32,004 nt of DNA, taken from Pseudonocardia sp. 73-21. GTDB lineage: Bacteria > Actinomycetota > Actinomycetes > Mycobacteriales > Pseudonocardiaceae. The number at the start of each line of letters is the position of its first letter. The stretch's first letter is position 1. The stretch spans positions 27,772 through 59,775 of the forward strand of contig NZ_MKVV01000001.1 in assembly GCF_001899645.1 (NCBI RefSeq), read 5' to 3'. The notes under the pieces are model-generated. The model had not been told where the DNA came from. It made no database searches and saw only the letters and a list, made by a program, of their open reading frames with translations. Position numbers and translations under genes: made by a program. Below are positions 17,155 through 25,288 of this stretch, piece by piece.

Positions 17155-17896
17155 GTGAACCCACCTCCGGCGCGGAGACGGCCGCACCGGCCACCGGGCG
17201 GTAGCGCGTCTCGTCGTCCGCGTCGAGTGCGTCCCGCGCTGCCGCGATACGGCACCGGGTGCGCACGAACAGCGCGTGGAGCAGGGTGAACGCGAGCACG
17301 CCGAGCAGGAGCGCGATCAGCATCGTGTGGTCGATGGCCGGATCGGACGGGCGCAGCACCGTGGGCGGCTGGTGCAGGGTGCGCCACCACAGCACCGAGA
17401 AGTGCACGAGCGGGACCTGCGCGAAAGCGACCACGCCGAACACGGCGGAGCGCCGGGCCCGCAGTACGGGATCGGGGATCGCGCGGCGCAGCGCCAGATA
17501 GCCGAGGTAGACGAAGAACAGCAGCGCGGTCGTCACGAGCCGGGCGTCCCAGGCCCACCACACCCCCCAGGTCGGGCGACCCCAGATGGAGCCCAGTGCG
17601 ATGGCCAGGCCCGTGAAGAACACCCCCACCTCGGCACTCGCCGCCGCGAGCCGGTCCAGGCCCGGCCGCCGCCGCCGCAGCCAGCCCACGCTCGCGGCGA
17701 GGGTCACCGCGTAGCTGAGGTACGCCGCCCAGGCCGCGGGTACGTGCACGTACATCAGGCGGACGAGCTCCCCCTGCACGTAGTCAGGTGGCGACATCAT
17801 CGCCGCCGCCAGCGCGGCCACCACCGCGGCCGCGGTGACGGCCGGCAGGCGGCGGCCGAACAGCGGCCCGCTGCCGGGATGCGGATCGGGTGTCAT
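17147..17896 (-). CDS. ccmC: CcmC heme transporter/ligase subunit
   Basis: A 249-residue, six-TM protein. It carries the tryptophan-rich WWD motif WGVWWAWDARL (110-120) flanked by candidate heme-ligand histidines H51 (MYVHVPAAW) and H165 (VPLVHFSVLWW), as in CcmC. CcmC presents heme to CcmE. The ATG start at 17896 overlaps the ccmB stop by 4 bp, and the 3' end overlaps the ccmD-like gene by 8 bp. Confidence 0.95.
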   Translation of the reverse strand: MTPDPHPGSGPLFGRRLPAVTAAAVVAALAAAMMSPPDYVQGELVRLMYVHVPAAWAAYLSYAVTLAASVGWLRRRRPGLDRLAAASAEVGVFFTGLAIALGSIWGRPTWGVWWAWDARLVTTALLFFVYLGYLALRRAIPDPVLRARRSAVFGVVAFAQVPLVHFSVLWWRTLHQPPTVLRPSDPAIDHTMLIALLLGVLAFTLLHALFVRTRCRIAAARDALDADDETRYRPVAGAAVSAPEVGSHV

Positions 17897-18579
17897 GCCA
17901 CGTCCTCCATGTGTGTGGCGCACCACGCGGCGAGCAGCGCGGCGACGAGATCGACGGTCACGACGAGCAACAGCCACGGCCACGGCGGGCGGTCGTACCG
18001 GGCGGCGTTCAGCACGCCGGTGGCCCCCAGCAGCAGCGGCACGGCGATGGGCGCGGTGAGCAGTGGGCCCAACGACGTCCGCCCGTCCAGCCCGGCGGCC
18101 AGGGCGTCGGCGATGCTGCCGAGCACCGCGAGGCCGCCCGCGACGAGGACGAGCACGGGGAGCAGCCACGGCCACCCGGTCAGGTCGGGGTTGTAGAGCA
18201 GGACGGCGACAGGGGCCAGCAGCAGCTCGAACCCGAGCAACAGCGCCACGTTGCCCAGCGTGCGGCCGGCGAGCAGGATCCGTGGGCCCACCCCGGTCAG
18301 GGCCAGCATCGCCCGCTGGTGCGGCCCGTCCACGGCGCTGCCGCGCAGGGTCACCAGCACTCCGAACAGCAGCACCACGAGCCAGTACAGGGCCGGACCG
18401 AGCTCGGCCAGCAACGGCGTGTCGACACCGACGGCCAGCGGGGCCAGCAGCAGGGCGACCGCGCCGAACGGGGCGATGACCAGCAGCGCCTCCCCCGAGC
18501 GTCGCTCCACGCGGAGGTCCTTGGCCGCCAGCGCCAGGCACCGGGCGAGCGGGGTCGGGGTGGTGGTGGGTCGGCTCAC
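17893..18579 (-). CDS. ccmB: CcmB permease subunit of the heme-export ABC complex
   Basis: A 228-residue protein with about six TM segments and the CcmB features: an N-terminal cytoplasmic stretch (LAAKDLRVERRSGEAL), an EDGP-like loop (GSAVDGPHQRAMLALTGVGPRILLAGRTLGN) and PLLTAPIAVPLLLG. It pairs with the CcmA ATPase to drive release of heme-loaded CcmE. Both ends overlap neighbours by 4 bp (ccmA upstream, ccmC downstream). Confidence 0.92.
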   Translation of the reverse strand: MSRPTTTPTPLARCLALAAKDLRVERRSGEALLVIAPFGAVALLLAPLAVGVDTPLLAELGPALYWLVVLLFGVLVTLRGSAVDGPHQRAMLALTGVGPRILLAGRTLGNVALLLGFELLLAPVAVLLYNPDLTGWPWLLPVLVLVAGGLAVLGSIADALAAGLDGRTSLGPLLTAPIAVPLLLGATGVLNAARYDRPPWPWLLLVVTVDLVAALLAAWCATHMEDVA

Positions 18580-19298
18580 CGGGCATCCACCGCCTGTGGC
18601 TCGGGACGGGCCCGGCCGTCGACGATGCGCACCAGCCGGTCGGCGACACCCGTGAGCCGGTCGGGCTCGTGGGAGACCAGCACGCAGGCCCCGCCCCGGC
18701 CACGGACCCCGGTGACGACCTCGTCGACCAGCTCCACCGCGTCCCGGTCCAGACCGGAGTGGATCTCGTCGAGCAGCAGCAGTGACGGTTCCGCGAGTAC
18801 CACGCGCGCGAGTTCGGCGCGGCGTGCCATGCCCTGCGAGCAGCTCTCCGCGCGACGATGCGCGGCGCCGGCGAGCCCGACGAGAGCAAGTGCCCGGTCG
18901 GCCGATCGTTCCTCGCGTCCGGTGAGGCGGGCGACGAGGTGCAGGTTCTCGGCCAACGTGAGCTGCGGGTAGAGCGCGGGCAGATGGCCGACCAGGGCGA
19001 TCCGTGGCCGGACGGCGATCGTGCCCGGGCCGCCGAGCTCGTGACCGAGCACCGCTCCGCGGCCCCTCGACGGCCGGACCAGGGTGGCCAGAAGGCGCAG
19101 CAGCGTGGACTTGCCCGACCCGTTCCCGCCGAGTACCCCGATCACCTCACCGGCGTTCAGGACGAGGTCCAGGTTGCGCAGGATCGGGGTGCGCCCCACC
19201 GTCACCGCGATCCCGTCGAGCCGCGCGCACGGCTCGTCGGCCGGCCGGGTCGTCGCGACGACGCCCGGCTGGTCGCGGGATGGAGCGGTGTGCGGCAT
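18576..19298 (-). CDS. ccmA: CcmA ATPase of the heme-export ABC complex
   Basis: A 240-residue ABC ATPase: Walker A GGNGSGKST (57-65), signature-like CSQGMARR (153-160; the usual LSxGQ is replaced by CSQGM, as is common in CcmA) and Walker B LLLLDE (about 173-178). It is the first gene of the operon. An N-terminal extension of about 25 residues precedes the nucleotide-binding core, so a start further in is possible. The ATG start at 19298 has only a weak GGGGAC upstream. Operator site C is 35 bp upstream, shared with the divergent ccdA. Confidence 0.92.
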   Translation of the reverse strand: MPHTAPSRDQPGVVATTRPADEPCARLDGIAVTVGRTPILRNLDLVLNAGEVIGVLGGNGSGKSTLLRLLATLVRPSRGRGAVLGHELGGPGTIAVRPRIALVGHLPALYPQLTLAENLHLVARLTGREERSADRALALVGLAGAAHRRAESCSQGMARRAELARVVLAEPSLLLLDEIHSGLDRDAVELVDEVVTGVRGRGGACVLVSHEPDRLTGVADRLVRIVDGRARPEPQAVDAR

Positions 19299-19332
19299 GT
19301 CGTCCCCGGCTCGGCGTCGTCGTGTGCAGGAT

Positions 19333-19351
19333 CTACTATGCGCCGTAGAAG
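19333..19351. promoter_or_regulatory. BlaI/CopY-type operator, site C, between ccmA and ccdA
   Basis: CTACTATGCGCCGTAGAAG follows the CTNCTA-N7-TAGNAG pattern and includes TACTAT at 19334-19339 as a possible -10 for ccdA. It lies 35 bp from the ccmA start and 52 bp from the ccdA start, so one bound repressor could control both transcripts. Confidence 0.68.
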
Positions 19352-19402
19352 ATGAAGGCGCGCGCCCGGGGTGCCCTACGGATTCAGGCAGGAGGTCGGC
19401 AG

Positions 19403-20143
19403 GTGGAGCTGGCCGCTCTGATGTCGCTCGCGCTGGTCGCCGGCGCGCTGTCGTTCAGCTCGCCGTGCGTGCTGCCGCTGCTGCCCGGCTACGTCTCCTA
19501 CGTGTCGGGCCTGGCGGGTGAGCCGGCCGGTGCGTCACCGGTCTCGACCTCGACGCGGCGTCGCGTCCGGATGGGCGCCGGGTTGTTCGTCGGCGGGTTC
19601 GCGACCGTCTTCACGGTGCTCGGGGCCACCGCATCGGCGCTCGGCCTGCTGTTGCGGCAGAACCTGCCGGTCATCACGGCCGTCGGAGGCTCGGCGATCG
19701 TCGTGCTGGGACTGGCGATGACTGGAGTGCTGCGGATCGGGCGGCTGCGCGGCGAGGTGCGCTTCGACCTGTCCCGTGCGGGACGTGGACCGGCCGGCGC
19801 GTTCTCCCTGGGCGCGCTGTTCGCGTTCGGCTGGACACCGTGCGTGGGCCCTGTGCTGGCCACCGTGCTCGCCGCCGCGGCCGGCACGGCCGATCCCGGC
19901 CGCGGAATCCTGCTGTTGCTGGCCTACTCGGTCGGGCTGGGGCTGCCGTTCGTGGTCCTCGCCGACGGGGTGGCCTGCGGCCGCAACCGGTTCGCGTGGT
20001 TGCGACGGCACACGCGACGGATCGAGATCGCCGGCGGGATCGCGCTGGTGGTGACCGGGGTTCTGATGATCACCGGCGGCTGGACCGTCCTGATGAGCGG
20101 GATGCTCGCCTCCTACGCCCGCGTGGGCTGGCCGCCGATCTGA
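19403..20143 (+). CDS. ccdA: CcdA/DsbD-type thiol-disulfide transmembrane transporter
   Basis: A 246-residue, six-TM protein. The two redox-active cysteines are in family motifs: SFSSPCVLPLLPGY (C22) and FGWTPCVGPVL (C147). CcdA carries electrons from cytoplasmic thioredoxin across the membrane to CcmG/TlpA-like proteins, two of which are encoded in the divergent operon. GTG 19403 is chosen for its AGGAGG 7 bases upstream; a reading from 19352 would begin inside the operator. The stop overlaps the start of the vanZ-like gene (TGATG), so the two are translationally coupled. Confidence 0.93.
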   Translation: MELAALMSLALVAGALSFSSPCVLPLLPGYVSYVSGLAGEPAGASPVSTSTRRRVRMGAGLFVGGFATVFTVLGATASALGLLLRQNLPVITAVGGSAIVVLGLAMTGVLRIGRLRGEVRFDLSRAGRGPAGAFSLGALFAFGWTPCVGPVLATVLAAAAGTADPGRGILLLLAYSVGLGLPFVVLADGVACGRNRFAWLRRHTRRIEIAGGIALVVTGVLMITGGWTVLMSGMLASYARVGWPPI

Positions 20144-20679
20144 TGCCGCCTCGACTGTTCGTCGCGCACGTCGACGCTTTCGGTGTCGTGCCGCTCACGT
20201 GGTGGGCCGCACTCATCCTCGTGTGCGGTCTGGTGCTCACCGCCGCTGTCGTGCGGCCCTTCACGGCCGTGACCGGCTGGCGCCCGATACCGACCGCCGC
20301 GACAGGTGTCTGGCTGGCGGTGACCGCAGCGCTGACGCTCGGCCCAGGGAACCTGTCGCCCGACGAACGCGCCGGATGCGCGGTGCCTGACGACTCCACC
20401 GCCGACGTGCTCATCGAGCTCGGGCACAGTCTGGAGGGTGCGTTGAACGCCGTACTGCTGCTCCCGCTGGGTGTGACGCTCGTACTGGCGTCCCGGCGGG
20501 CGCTCGTTCCGGGCGCGGTCGTCGTCGTGCTGCCAGGTCTCGTCGAACTCGCACAGCTGTTCGTTCCCGGTCGTTTCTGCAGCCTGACGGACTTCGTGCT
20601 CAACGCCGCAGGCGGCCTCGTCGGCGTCGGCTTCGGCGTCGGCGCAGTTCTCCTCCGTCAGAGCAGGCGTGACACGTAG
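20143..20679 (+). CDS. VanZ-like family membrane protein
   Basis: A 178-residue protein with about four to five TM segments and VanZ-family landmarks: a LTLGPGN segment, LIELGHSLEGALNAVLLLPLGVTL (residues about 88-112), LVELAQLFVPGRFCSLTDFVLNAAGGLVG. VanZ-like proteins are linked to glycopeptide (teicoplanin) tolerance in enterococci, but most homologues have no known function. It is coupled to ccdA through a TGATG overlap, an unusual pairing. Its end overlaps the convergent NlpC/P60 gene by 22 bp. Control from site C places a wall-related gene with redox genes. Confidence 0.82.
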   Translation: MPPRLFVAHVDAFGVVPLTWWAALILVCGLVLTAAVVRPFTAVTGWRPIPTAATGVWLAVTAALTLGPGNLSPDERAGCAVPDDSTADVLIELGHSLEGALNAVLLLPLGVTLVLASRRALVPGAVVVVLPGLVELAQLFVPGRFCSLTDFVLNAAGGLVGVGFGVGAVLLRQSRRDT

Positions 20680-21986
20680 GGCAGCAGACCGGCGGTGTAG
20701 CGGACCTGCGCGATGCGGACCTGCGAGCCGGAGAACGGGGCCTCCACCATGCGTCCGCCGCCCATGTAGAGCGCGATGTGGCCGATCCGGCCGCCGGTCT
20801 GGTAAGCGATCAGGTCGCCGGGCCGCATCTGCGCGAGGGGTACCTTGCGGCCCTGGTCGTACTGATATCCGCTGTAGTGGGGGAGCGGGATCCCGGCCGC
20901 GGCGAAGGCGTAGATCAGCAGGCCCGAGCAGTCGAAGCCGACCTTGCGGTAGTCGCCGAAGCTGTCGGCCACGCCACCGTCGCGGATGCCGCGGGTGGCC
21001 CCGGTGGCGCTGCCCCCGCCCCAGGCGTAGGTGACCCCGAGCTGGGACACGGCCCGGTCGATCACCCGCTGGGCGACGTCGCTCGCGCCGGTGGCGCCGG
21101 ACCGTGGTGCCCGCGCTGACGGCGTCACGGGCGCCGCGGCGCGGGCGGCTGCCGCCTGCTGCTCGGCCCGGTCGCGGGCCGCCTGCAGCTCGGCCTGCCG
21201 GCGCGCCCATGAGTCGAAGCGGTCGCGCTGCGCGCGCAGGGTGGCATCGCCGGCGCGCAGGTCGGCGAGCTGGGCCTCCAGGCCTGCCTGTTCGCTCTCG
21301 AGGACCTGCTGCTGCCTCGCCTCCTCCGCCGTGGCACGTTCGGCTGCCGTGACCGCCTGTGCGGCCGTGCGCTGGGCGTCCGACGCGGCGGCCCTGCGCG
21401 TCTCGGCCTCGTCGCGGGCGAGGCGCGCGGTGGACTCGGCGTTGGCCTGCCCGACCCGTGCGCGTTCGAGTGCCGCCAGCGCTCGGGCCTGCTCGGTGGC
21501 CACCGCGTCGGTCAGCTGGGCACGTGCGACCAGTTCGTCCGGGCTGCTCGCCGCCGACAGCAGACCCAGGGGACCGCTGTCGAGAGCGCCCTGGTAGGAG
21601 GCGACGGCGAAGTCGTCGAGGCGGGTGCGTGCGGAGTCGATCGCCGCAGAGGCCGCTGCCGTCGCGATGCCGGCCCGATCGGCGCGGGTGCGCGCCTCGG
21701 CTGCGGCCTGCTGCGCCCGCTCGAGATCGACCTGCGCCCGGTTGGCATCCTCACGCTGCCCGGCGAGCTGCTCCTGCAGCTGCTCCACGCCAGCCTGCGT
21801 CGATGCGATCCGGCCGGTCAGCGCGCCGACCTGCTCGGCCTGCGACTGCACCGCCCCACGGCTGGAGTCGAGCTGCTGGTCGGTCGGGTTGGGTGGGGGC
21901 GGGGGAGGCTGTCCGAACGCGGCGGCCTGATCCCCGACGACGACGACCGCGACGAGCAGCGCCACGACCACCGACCGTCTCACCAT
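20658..21986 (-). CDS. Secreted NlpC/P60 peptidoglycan hydrolase with coiled coil, RipA-like
   Basis: A 442-residue exported protein: signal segment (VVVALLVAVVVVGDQAAAFG), Pro-rich stretch, long Ala/Glu/Arg-rich coiled coil (about 35-265), then an NlpC/P60 domain. The catalytic Cys is in VGFDCSGLLIYAF (C353) and the His in RIGHIALYMGGG (H403), so the endopeptidase should be active. RipA-type enzymes cut peptide stems during cell separation, and the coiled coil usually autoinhibits or localises. ATG 21986 or GTG 21983 follows GAGGAG; the longer reading to 22052 lacks a ribosome site. It is the last of three hydrolase genes on this strand, 108 bp after the M23 gene with a hairpin between. Confidence 0.92.
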   Translation of the reverse strand: MVRRSVVVALLVAVVVVGDQAAAFGQPPPPPPNPTDQQLDSSRGAVQSQAEQVGALTGRIASTQAGVEQLQEQLAGQREDANRAQVDLERAQQAAAEARTRADRAGIATAAASAAIDSARTRLDDFAVASYQGALDSGPLGLLSAASSPDELVARAQLTDAVATEQARALAALERARVGQANAESTARLARDEAETRRAAASDAQRTAAQAVTAAERATAEEARQQQVLESEQAGLEAQLADLRAGDATLRAQRDRFDSWARRQAELQAARDRAEQQAAAARAAAPVTPSARAPRSGATGASDVAQRVIDRAVSQLGVTYAWGGGSATGATRGIRDGGVADSFGDYRKVGFDCSGLLIYAFAAAGIPLPHYSGYQYDQGRKVPLAQMRPGDLIAYQTGGRIGHIALYMGGGRMVEAPFSGSQVRIAQVRYTAGLLPYVSRLL

Positions 21987-22070
21987 GACTCCTCGTTGCG
22001 ATCTACGACCGGAAGGGTGGCATCGCCGCGCCGGTCGGTGCAGGAGGCGCACCGGTGCGAGGGGCCACGA

Positions 22071-22091
22071 CCCCCGTTCCGGTGACGGGGG
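22071..22091. terminator. Hairpin after the M23 gene
   Basis: CCCCCGT and ACGGGGG form a 7-bp stem with a 7-base loop, beginning 4 bp after the M23 stop on the minus strand and upstream of the NlpC/P60 gene. There is no T-run; it may be a weak terminator that uncouples the NlpC gene from the two genes before it. Confidence 0.4.
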
Positions 22092-22094
22092 CCG

Positions 22095-22814
22095 TCAGGC
22101 ATAGCCGGCTCCGCGGGCGTTCAGCCAGGCGAGTGGGTCGAGCCGGTTCCCCCGGGCGTCGATGACCTCGAAGTGCAGATGTGGCCCGGTGGAGATGCCG
22201 CGGTTGCCGACCTCGGCGATGACCTGTCCCGCGCGGACGCGCTGGCCCGTCCTGACCAGGTAGCGGTTGATGTGTCCGTACACCGTGGTCGTGCCGTCCT
22301 CCAGCCGCACCCGTACCCACAGCCCGAACCCGCTCGCGGGCCCGGCGTCGATCACGACGCCGTCGGCGACCGACCGGATCGGCGTGCCGACGGAGTTCGC
22401 GATGTCGAGGCCGTAGTGCGTCGTGCCCCAGCGCGCGCCGAAGTTGGAGGTGATGATTCCGGCGACCGGCCGGACCGTCCGCGGGATCCGGCTCTCGACG
22501 GCGCGTCGCTCGGCCAGTTGCGCGGCCTTGGCGAGAGCGCTCCCGTCGACGGTCGGGCCGGCCGGAGCGAGGACCACCGGCTGGATCAGCACCGCGGGCT
22601 CGCCGGGGATCCGGATCGCGGAGAGGCCGGTGGAGTGACCGGTGGTCACGGCGTCGTAGGCGACGTGCACGACGGTGCGGTCGTCCTGGACCGTCGGTGA
22701 GAGGCCGGCCGCGAGCGTCGCACCGCCTGCGAGGGCCGACAGCGTGCGCCGTCCCCGCCGGCCCGACACGTCACGAGCCGCGTCGGGACGGCCTGGTGCG
22801 CGATGGGAGGGCAT
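22095..22814 (-). CDS. M23 family (LytM-type) metallopeptidase
   Basis: A 239-residue protein with a basic N-terminus and one short hydrophobic segment (RTLSALAGGATLAAGL), so probably exported or anchored. The LytM zinc site is complete: HYGLDIA (H133, D137), YGH (H181) and PHLHFEV (H212, H214). M23 enzymes cut peptidoglycan cross-bridges or stems. If catalytic-type rather than an activator, it would work with the flanking NlpC/P60 and M15-like proteins. The start is ATG 22814, 6 bp after the stop of the upstream gene, so the two are in one transcript beginning near operator site B1. Confidence 0.92.
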   Translation of the reverse strand: MPSHRAPGRPDAARDVSGRRGRRTLSALAGGATLAAGLSPTVQDDRTVVHVAYDAVTTGHSTGLSAIRIPGEPAVLIQPVVLAPAGPTVDGSALAKAAQLAERRAVESRIPRTVRPVAGIITSNFGARWGTTHYGLDIANSVGTPIRSVADGVVIDAGPASGFGLWVRVRLEDGTTTVYGHINRYLVRTGQRVRAGQVIAEVGNRGISTGPHLHFEVIDARGNRLDPLAWLNARGAGYA

Positions 22815-22820
22815 GGCGTG

Positions 22821-23813
22821 CTAGCAGGCGATGGCCGAGACCGCGGGCGCGGTCGGGTTGAAGGAGATGTGGACGTGGTCCATGTGGTTGGCGGTCACCG
22901 ACCCGCGATCCTCCATCGCCTCCCATCCGCTTCCCGTGTTGATCCGCTGCCGCCAGATCACGTACTTGACGCCGAGCGCGTCGGCGTTCTTCAGGGCGCA
23001 GGCGGCCAACCGGTCGCCGTTGGCTCGATCGACCATGAAGTCGACGGCGAGTCCCGCCGGATGGTCGGAGGCGCCGCTCCGTCCGGCCACGCCGTACATC
23101 GTCGACACGCCGAAGCGGCATCCGAGGAAGACCGCTCCCGTTCGCACCCAGGACTTGACGGAGCCCAGGCCGCCGGTGGGGAGGGCGCACGCCGCAGGGG
23201 TCGTCGAGGGCGCGGCCGTGGCGGTGGTGCTGCGTGGACGTGGCGTGGCGGTGGACCGGTCGGCCTGCTCGTGCAGCACCCGCGCCCGGTCCGCCTCAGC
23301 GCGTGACAGCTCCTGCGCCTGGGTGGCCAACTTCTGCAGGGTCGCACGTTGGGCGAGGACGGCCTGTCTCGCCAGGAGGACGCCGTCGACCAGTCCGGAT
23401 GCCGGCTCCGACCCCGCGGGAGGTGACACCGTGGCGGGTGGGGTCGGTGCCGGGGAGCCGGTCGGTGCGGTTCCGACCCGCATGGCCGCGGTCACGGCGG
23501 ACACCGGGTCGGTCGAGGTCACGGTCCCCGCAGCGCCGATGGCGGCCAGCAGGCCCCCACCGGTGGCAGCGGCGACGGCGACCCGCCGCGCGGCGCGGGT
23601 CGGCGGTCGGCGGTGGCGCGTCAGGGCCGCCGCCGTCGTGGGTGGTCGATGAAGGAGTCCGGCGGACGCCGGGTCGGGTGGTGGGGTATCTCGCTGAGCA
23701 GCACGGTGTCGGGCCACGATCGTCCTCACGGGCAGAACGCACCGGCAGGACACGGGGGATGCGATGGGGAGCGCGCGTGTCCGTTTCGTAACCGCGTCGT
23801 TCTGGATCCGCAA
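22821..23813 (-). CDS. Exported M15-like (ARB_07466-type) wall peptidase-like protein with coiled coil
   Basis: About 330 residues: a basic N-terminus with a hydrophobic segment (VAVAAATGGGLLAAIGAAGTV), a Pro/Thr-rich linker, a coiled coil (LARQAVLAQRATLQKLATQAQELSRAEADRARVL in the middle of the protein) and a C-terminal domain with SDHPAGLAVDFMV and MDHVHISF, the His/Asp zinc-ligand pattern also found in the protein at 5696-6805. The start is uncertain. TTG 23813 is the only in-frame start near the promoter; GTG 23753 or 23729 would shorten the N-terminus, and none has a good ribosome site. It is first gene of the three-hydrolase cluster, and operator B1 ends 16 bp upstream. Confidence 0.8.
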   Translation of the reverse strand: MRIQNDAVTKRTRALPIASPVSCRCVLPVRTIVARHRAAQRDTPPPDPASAGLLHRPPTTAAALTRHRRPPTRAARRVAVAAATGGGLLAAIGAAGTVTSTDPVSAVTAAMRVGTAPTGSPAPTPPATVSPPAGSEPASGLVDGVLLARQAVLAQRATLQKLATQAQELSRAEADRARVLHEQADRSTATPRPRSTTATAAPSTTPAACALPTGGLGSVKSWVRTGAVFLGCRFGVSTMYGVAGRSGASDHPAGLAVDFMVDRANGDRLAACALKNADALGVKYVIWRQRINTGSGWEAMEDRGSVTANHMDHVHISFNPTAPAVSAIAC

Positions 23814-23828
23814 CGCACACTAGCGCAT

Positions 23829-23847
23829 CTCCTACTAGGAGTAGTAG
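23829..23847. promoter_or_regulatory. BlaI/CopY-type operator, site B1
   Basis: CTCCTACTAGGAGTAGTAG fits CTNCTA-N7-TAGNAG. It is the site nearest the M15-like gene. Its centre is 48 bp from that of site B2, so two repressor dimers could sit on roughly the same face of the helix and control the divergent hydrolase and Lgt-like genes. Confidence 0.66.
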
Positions 23848-23876
23848 CGCACTGTCGATGAAGTGCCGGGCTCTGA

Positions 23877-23895
23877 CTACTATCATGCGTAGGAG
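23877..23895. promoter_or_regulatory. BlaI/CopY-type operator, site B2
   Basis: CTACTATCATGCGTAGGAG differs from site A at only two positions, both distant from the shared CTACTATCAT core. It contains TACTAT (23878-23883) as a possible -10 for the Lgt-like gene, whose start codon is 37 bp downstream. Confidence 0.7.
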
Positions 23896-23931
23896 TAATG
23901 CCGACCGTCGTCCCGGAGGAGCAGCGAGCAG

Positions 23932-25266
23932 ATGGGCCGTGAGGAGCGTCGTAGAGCGCAACGACAGGAGCGCCGCGGCGCGAAGCGGGCGGCGGTCGGC
24001 CCCCCGCCGACCGCTCGGACCGGCCCGGATCTCGGCATCGCGGAGGCCGTTCTCGGGCGGCTGGCCGACGACGGCGCTCAGCCGCGGATCTCCCGGGTGG
24101 AGTTGACCGCGGGGACGCGGTCGGCTGCCGGAACGGCCGCGCGAACAACACGAGCGGCGGTTCCTCCGGCCGTGACCTCCGCCTCGGCCCTGACCGTGTC
24201 GGCGGCGGGTTGCGACATCGTCAGGGATGTCGACCCCCAGGCCCTCGGGGCGACCTACACGTTCGACGCGAGATCGACCGGCGAACCCTACTCGGTGTCG
24301 GTCGTGTTCGAAGGCCGTCGTGAGGACGTGGCGGGCGAGCCCGGGGAGCGCGACCGGTTCAGCGTCGTCGAGACCGTCGCGCGGGTCGTGCCGGGCAGCG
24401 GCCGGATCAGCCTCACCGCGCGGGTCGAGAACGTCAACGCCGGCCGGTGGGCGGTGAGTGCTGCCCCCGTCGCCGAGGCCGACGGCGCTCCCGTCGACTC
24501 CCGACCCCTGCCGGCCCGCGCGCTCGCGACGGGGACCACGGTGTTCGCCCCACTCGCAAGGGTTCGCGGGCCCGGTGTGCGGATCGGTGCCTGGCCGGCG
24601 CTCGTCGCCACCGGTGCGGGTGTCGCGCTGCTCGTGCAGGGGCTCCTCGCGGCTCGCCTGTCGCTGCCCGTCGCGTCGATCTTCCTGCTGTCGGTGGTGG
24701 CCTGCCTGGTCGGGCTCGTCGGGGCGAAGGTGTACTACCTCCTGGAGCACCCCGAGCACCGCGGTCGCGGCCTGCTGGCGTCATCGGGCGGGATGTGTCT
24801 GCAGGGCTTCGTGCTGGCAGCCGTCGCTGCGGTGGTCGTCCAGGCACTCCTGGAGGTCATACCGGTCGGGGAACTGCTCGACATCACGGTGCCGGGGCTG
24901 CTGTTCGGGGCCGCCGTGGGCCGGATCGGCTGCTTCCTCGGGGGCTGCTGCGTGGGGCGGCCGACCGCCTCGCGATGGGGGCTCTGGTCGTCGGACCGGC
25001 GGTTGGGCGTACGGCGTATCCCCACTCAGCTCGTCGAATCGGCGCTGGCCCTCACGCTGGGGCTGATCGCGCTGGCCGTCGTGCTGACCGTCGGTCGGTC
25101 GGGCGGCGGGACGGTCTTCGTCGGCGCCATCGCCGCCTACACCACGGGCCGCCAACTGCTGTTACCGTTGCGGAACCTGCCCCGGAACACCACGCACGGC
25201 CGGACGGTCATCCTGCTGGCCTGTGCCGTGGTCCTGATCGGTGCCGTGGTCGTGGGACTGTCCTGA
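23932..25266 (+). CDS. Lgt-like (prolipoprotein diacylglyceryl transferase family) protein with extra N-terminal domain
   Basis: 444 residues. The C-terminal half (about 215-440) has seven or so TMs and Lgt-family landmarks: GAKVYYLLE, GRIGCFLGGCCVG (R331) and RRIPTQLVESA. Lgt attaches diacylglycerol to the lipobox Cys. Compared with E. coli Lgt, the essential HGG is SGG here (S285) and GRxxN reads GRIGC (C334), so normal Lgt activity is doubtful. The first 22 residues are highly basic, and residues about 85-185 look like an all-beta domain (TYTFDARSTGEPYSVSVVFEG). Neither occurs in typical Lgt. The ATG start at 23932 has GGAGGAG upstream. It is preceded by operators B1/B2. It may be a paralogue with another acceptor; the housekeeping lgt should be elsewhere. 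Confidence 0.78.
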   Translation: MGREERRRAQRQERRGAKRAAVGPPPTARTGPDLGIAEAVLGRLADDGAQPRISRVELTAGTRSAAGTAARTTRAAVPPAVTSASALTVSAAGCDIVRDVDPQALGATYTFDARSTGEPYSVSVVFEGRREDVAGEPGERDRFSVVETVARVVPGSGRISLTARVENVNAGRWAVSAAPVAEADGAPVDSRPLPARALATGTTVFAPLARVRGPGVRIGAWPALVATGAGVALLVQGLLAARLSLPVASIFLLSVVACLVGLVGAKVYYLLEHPEHRGRGLLASSGGMCLQGFVLAAVAAVVVQALLEVIPVGELLDITVPGLLFGAAVGRIGCFLGGCCVGRPTASRWGLWSSDRRLGVRRIPTQLVESALALTLGLIALAVVLTVGRSGGGTVFVGAIAAYTTGRQLLLPLRNLPRNTTHGRTVILLACAVVLIGAVVVGLS

Positions 25267-25288
25267 GGGGTCTGTCGCGGCGGCGTTC

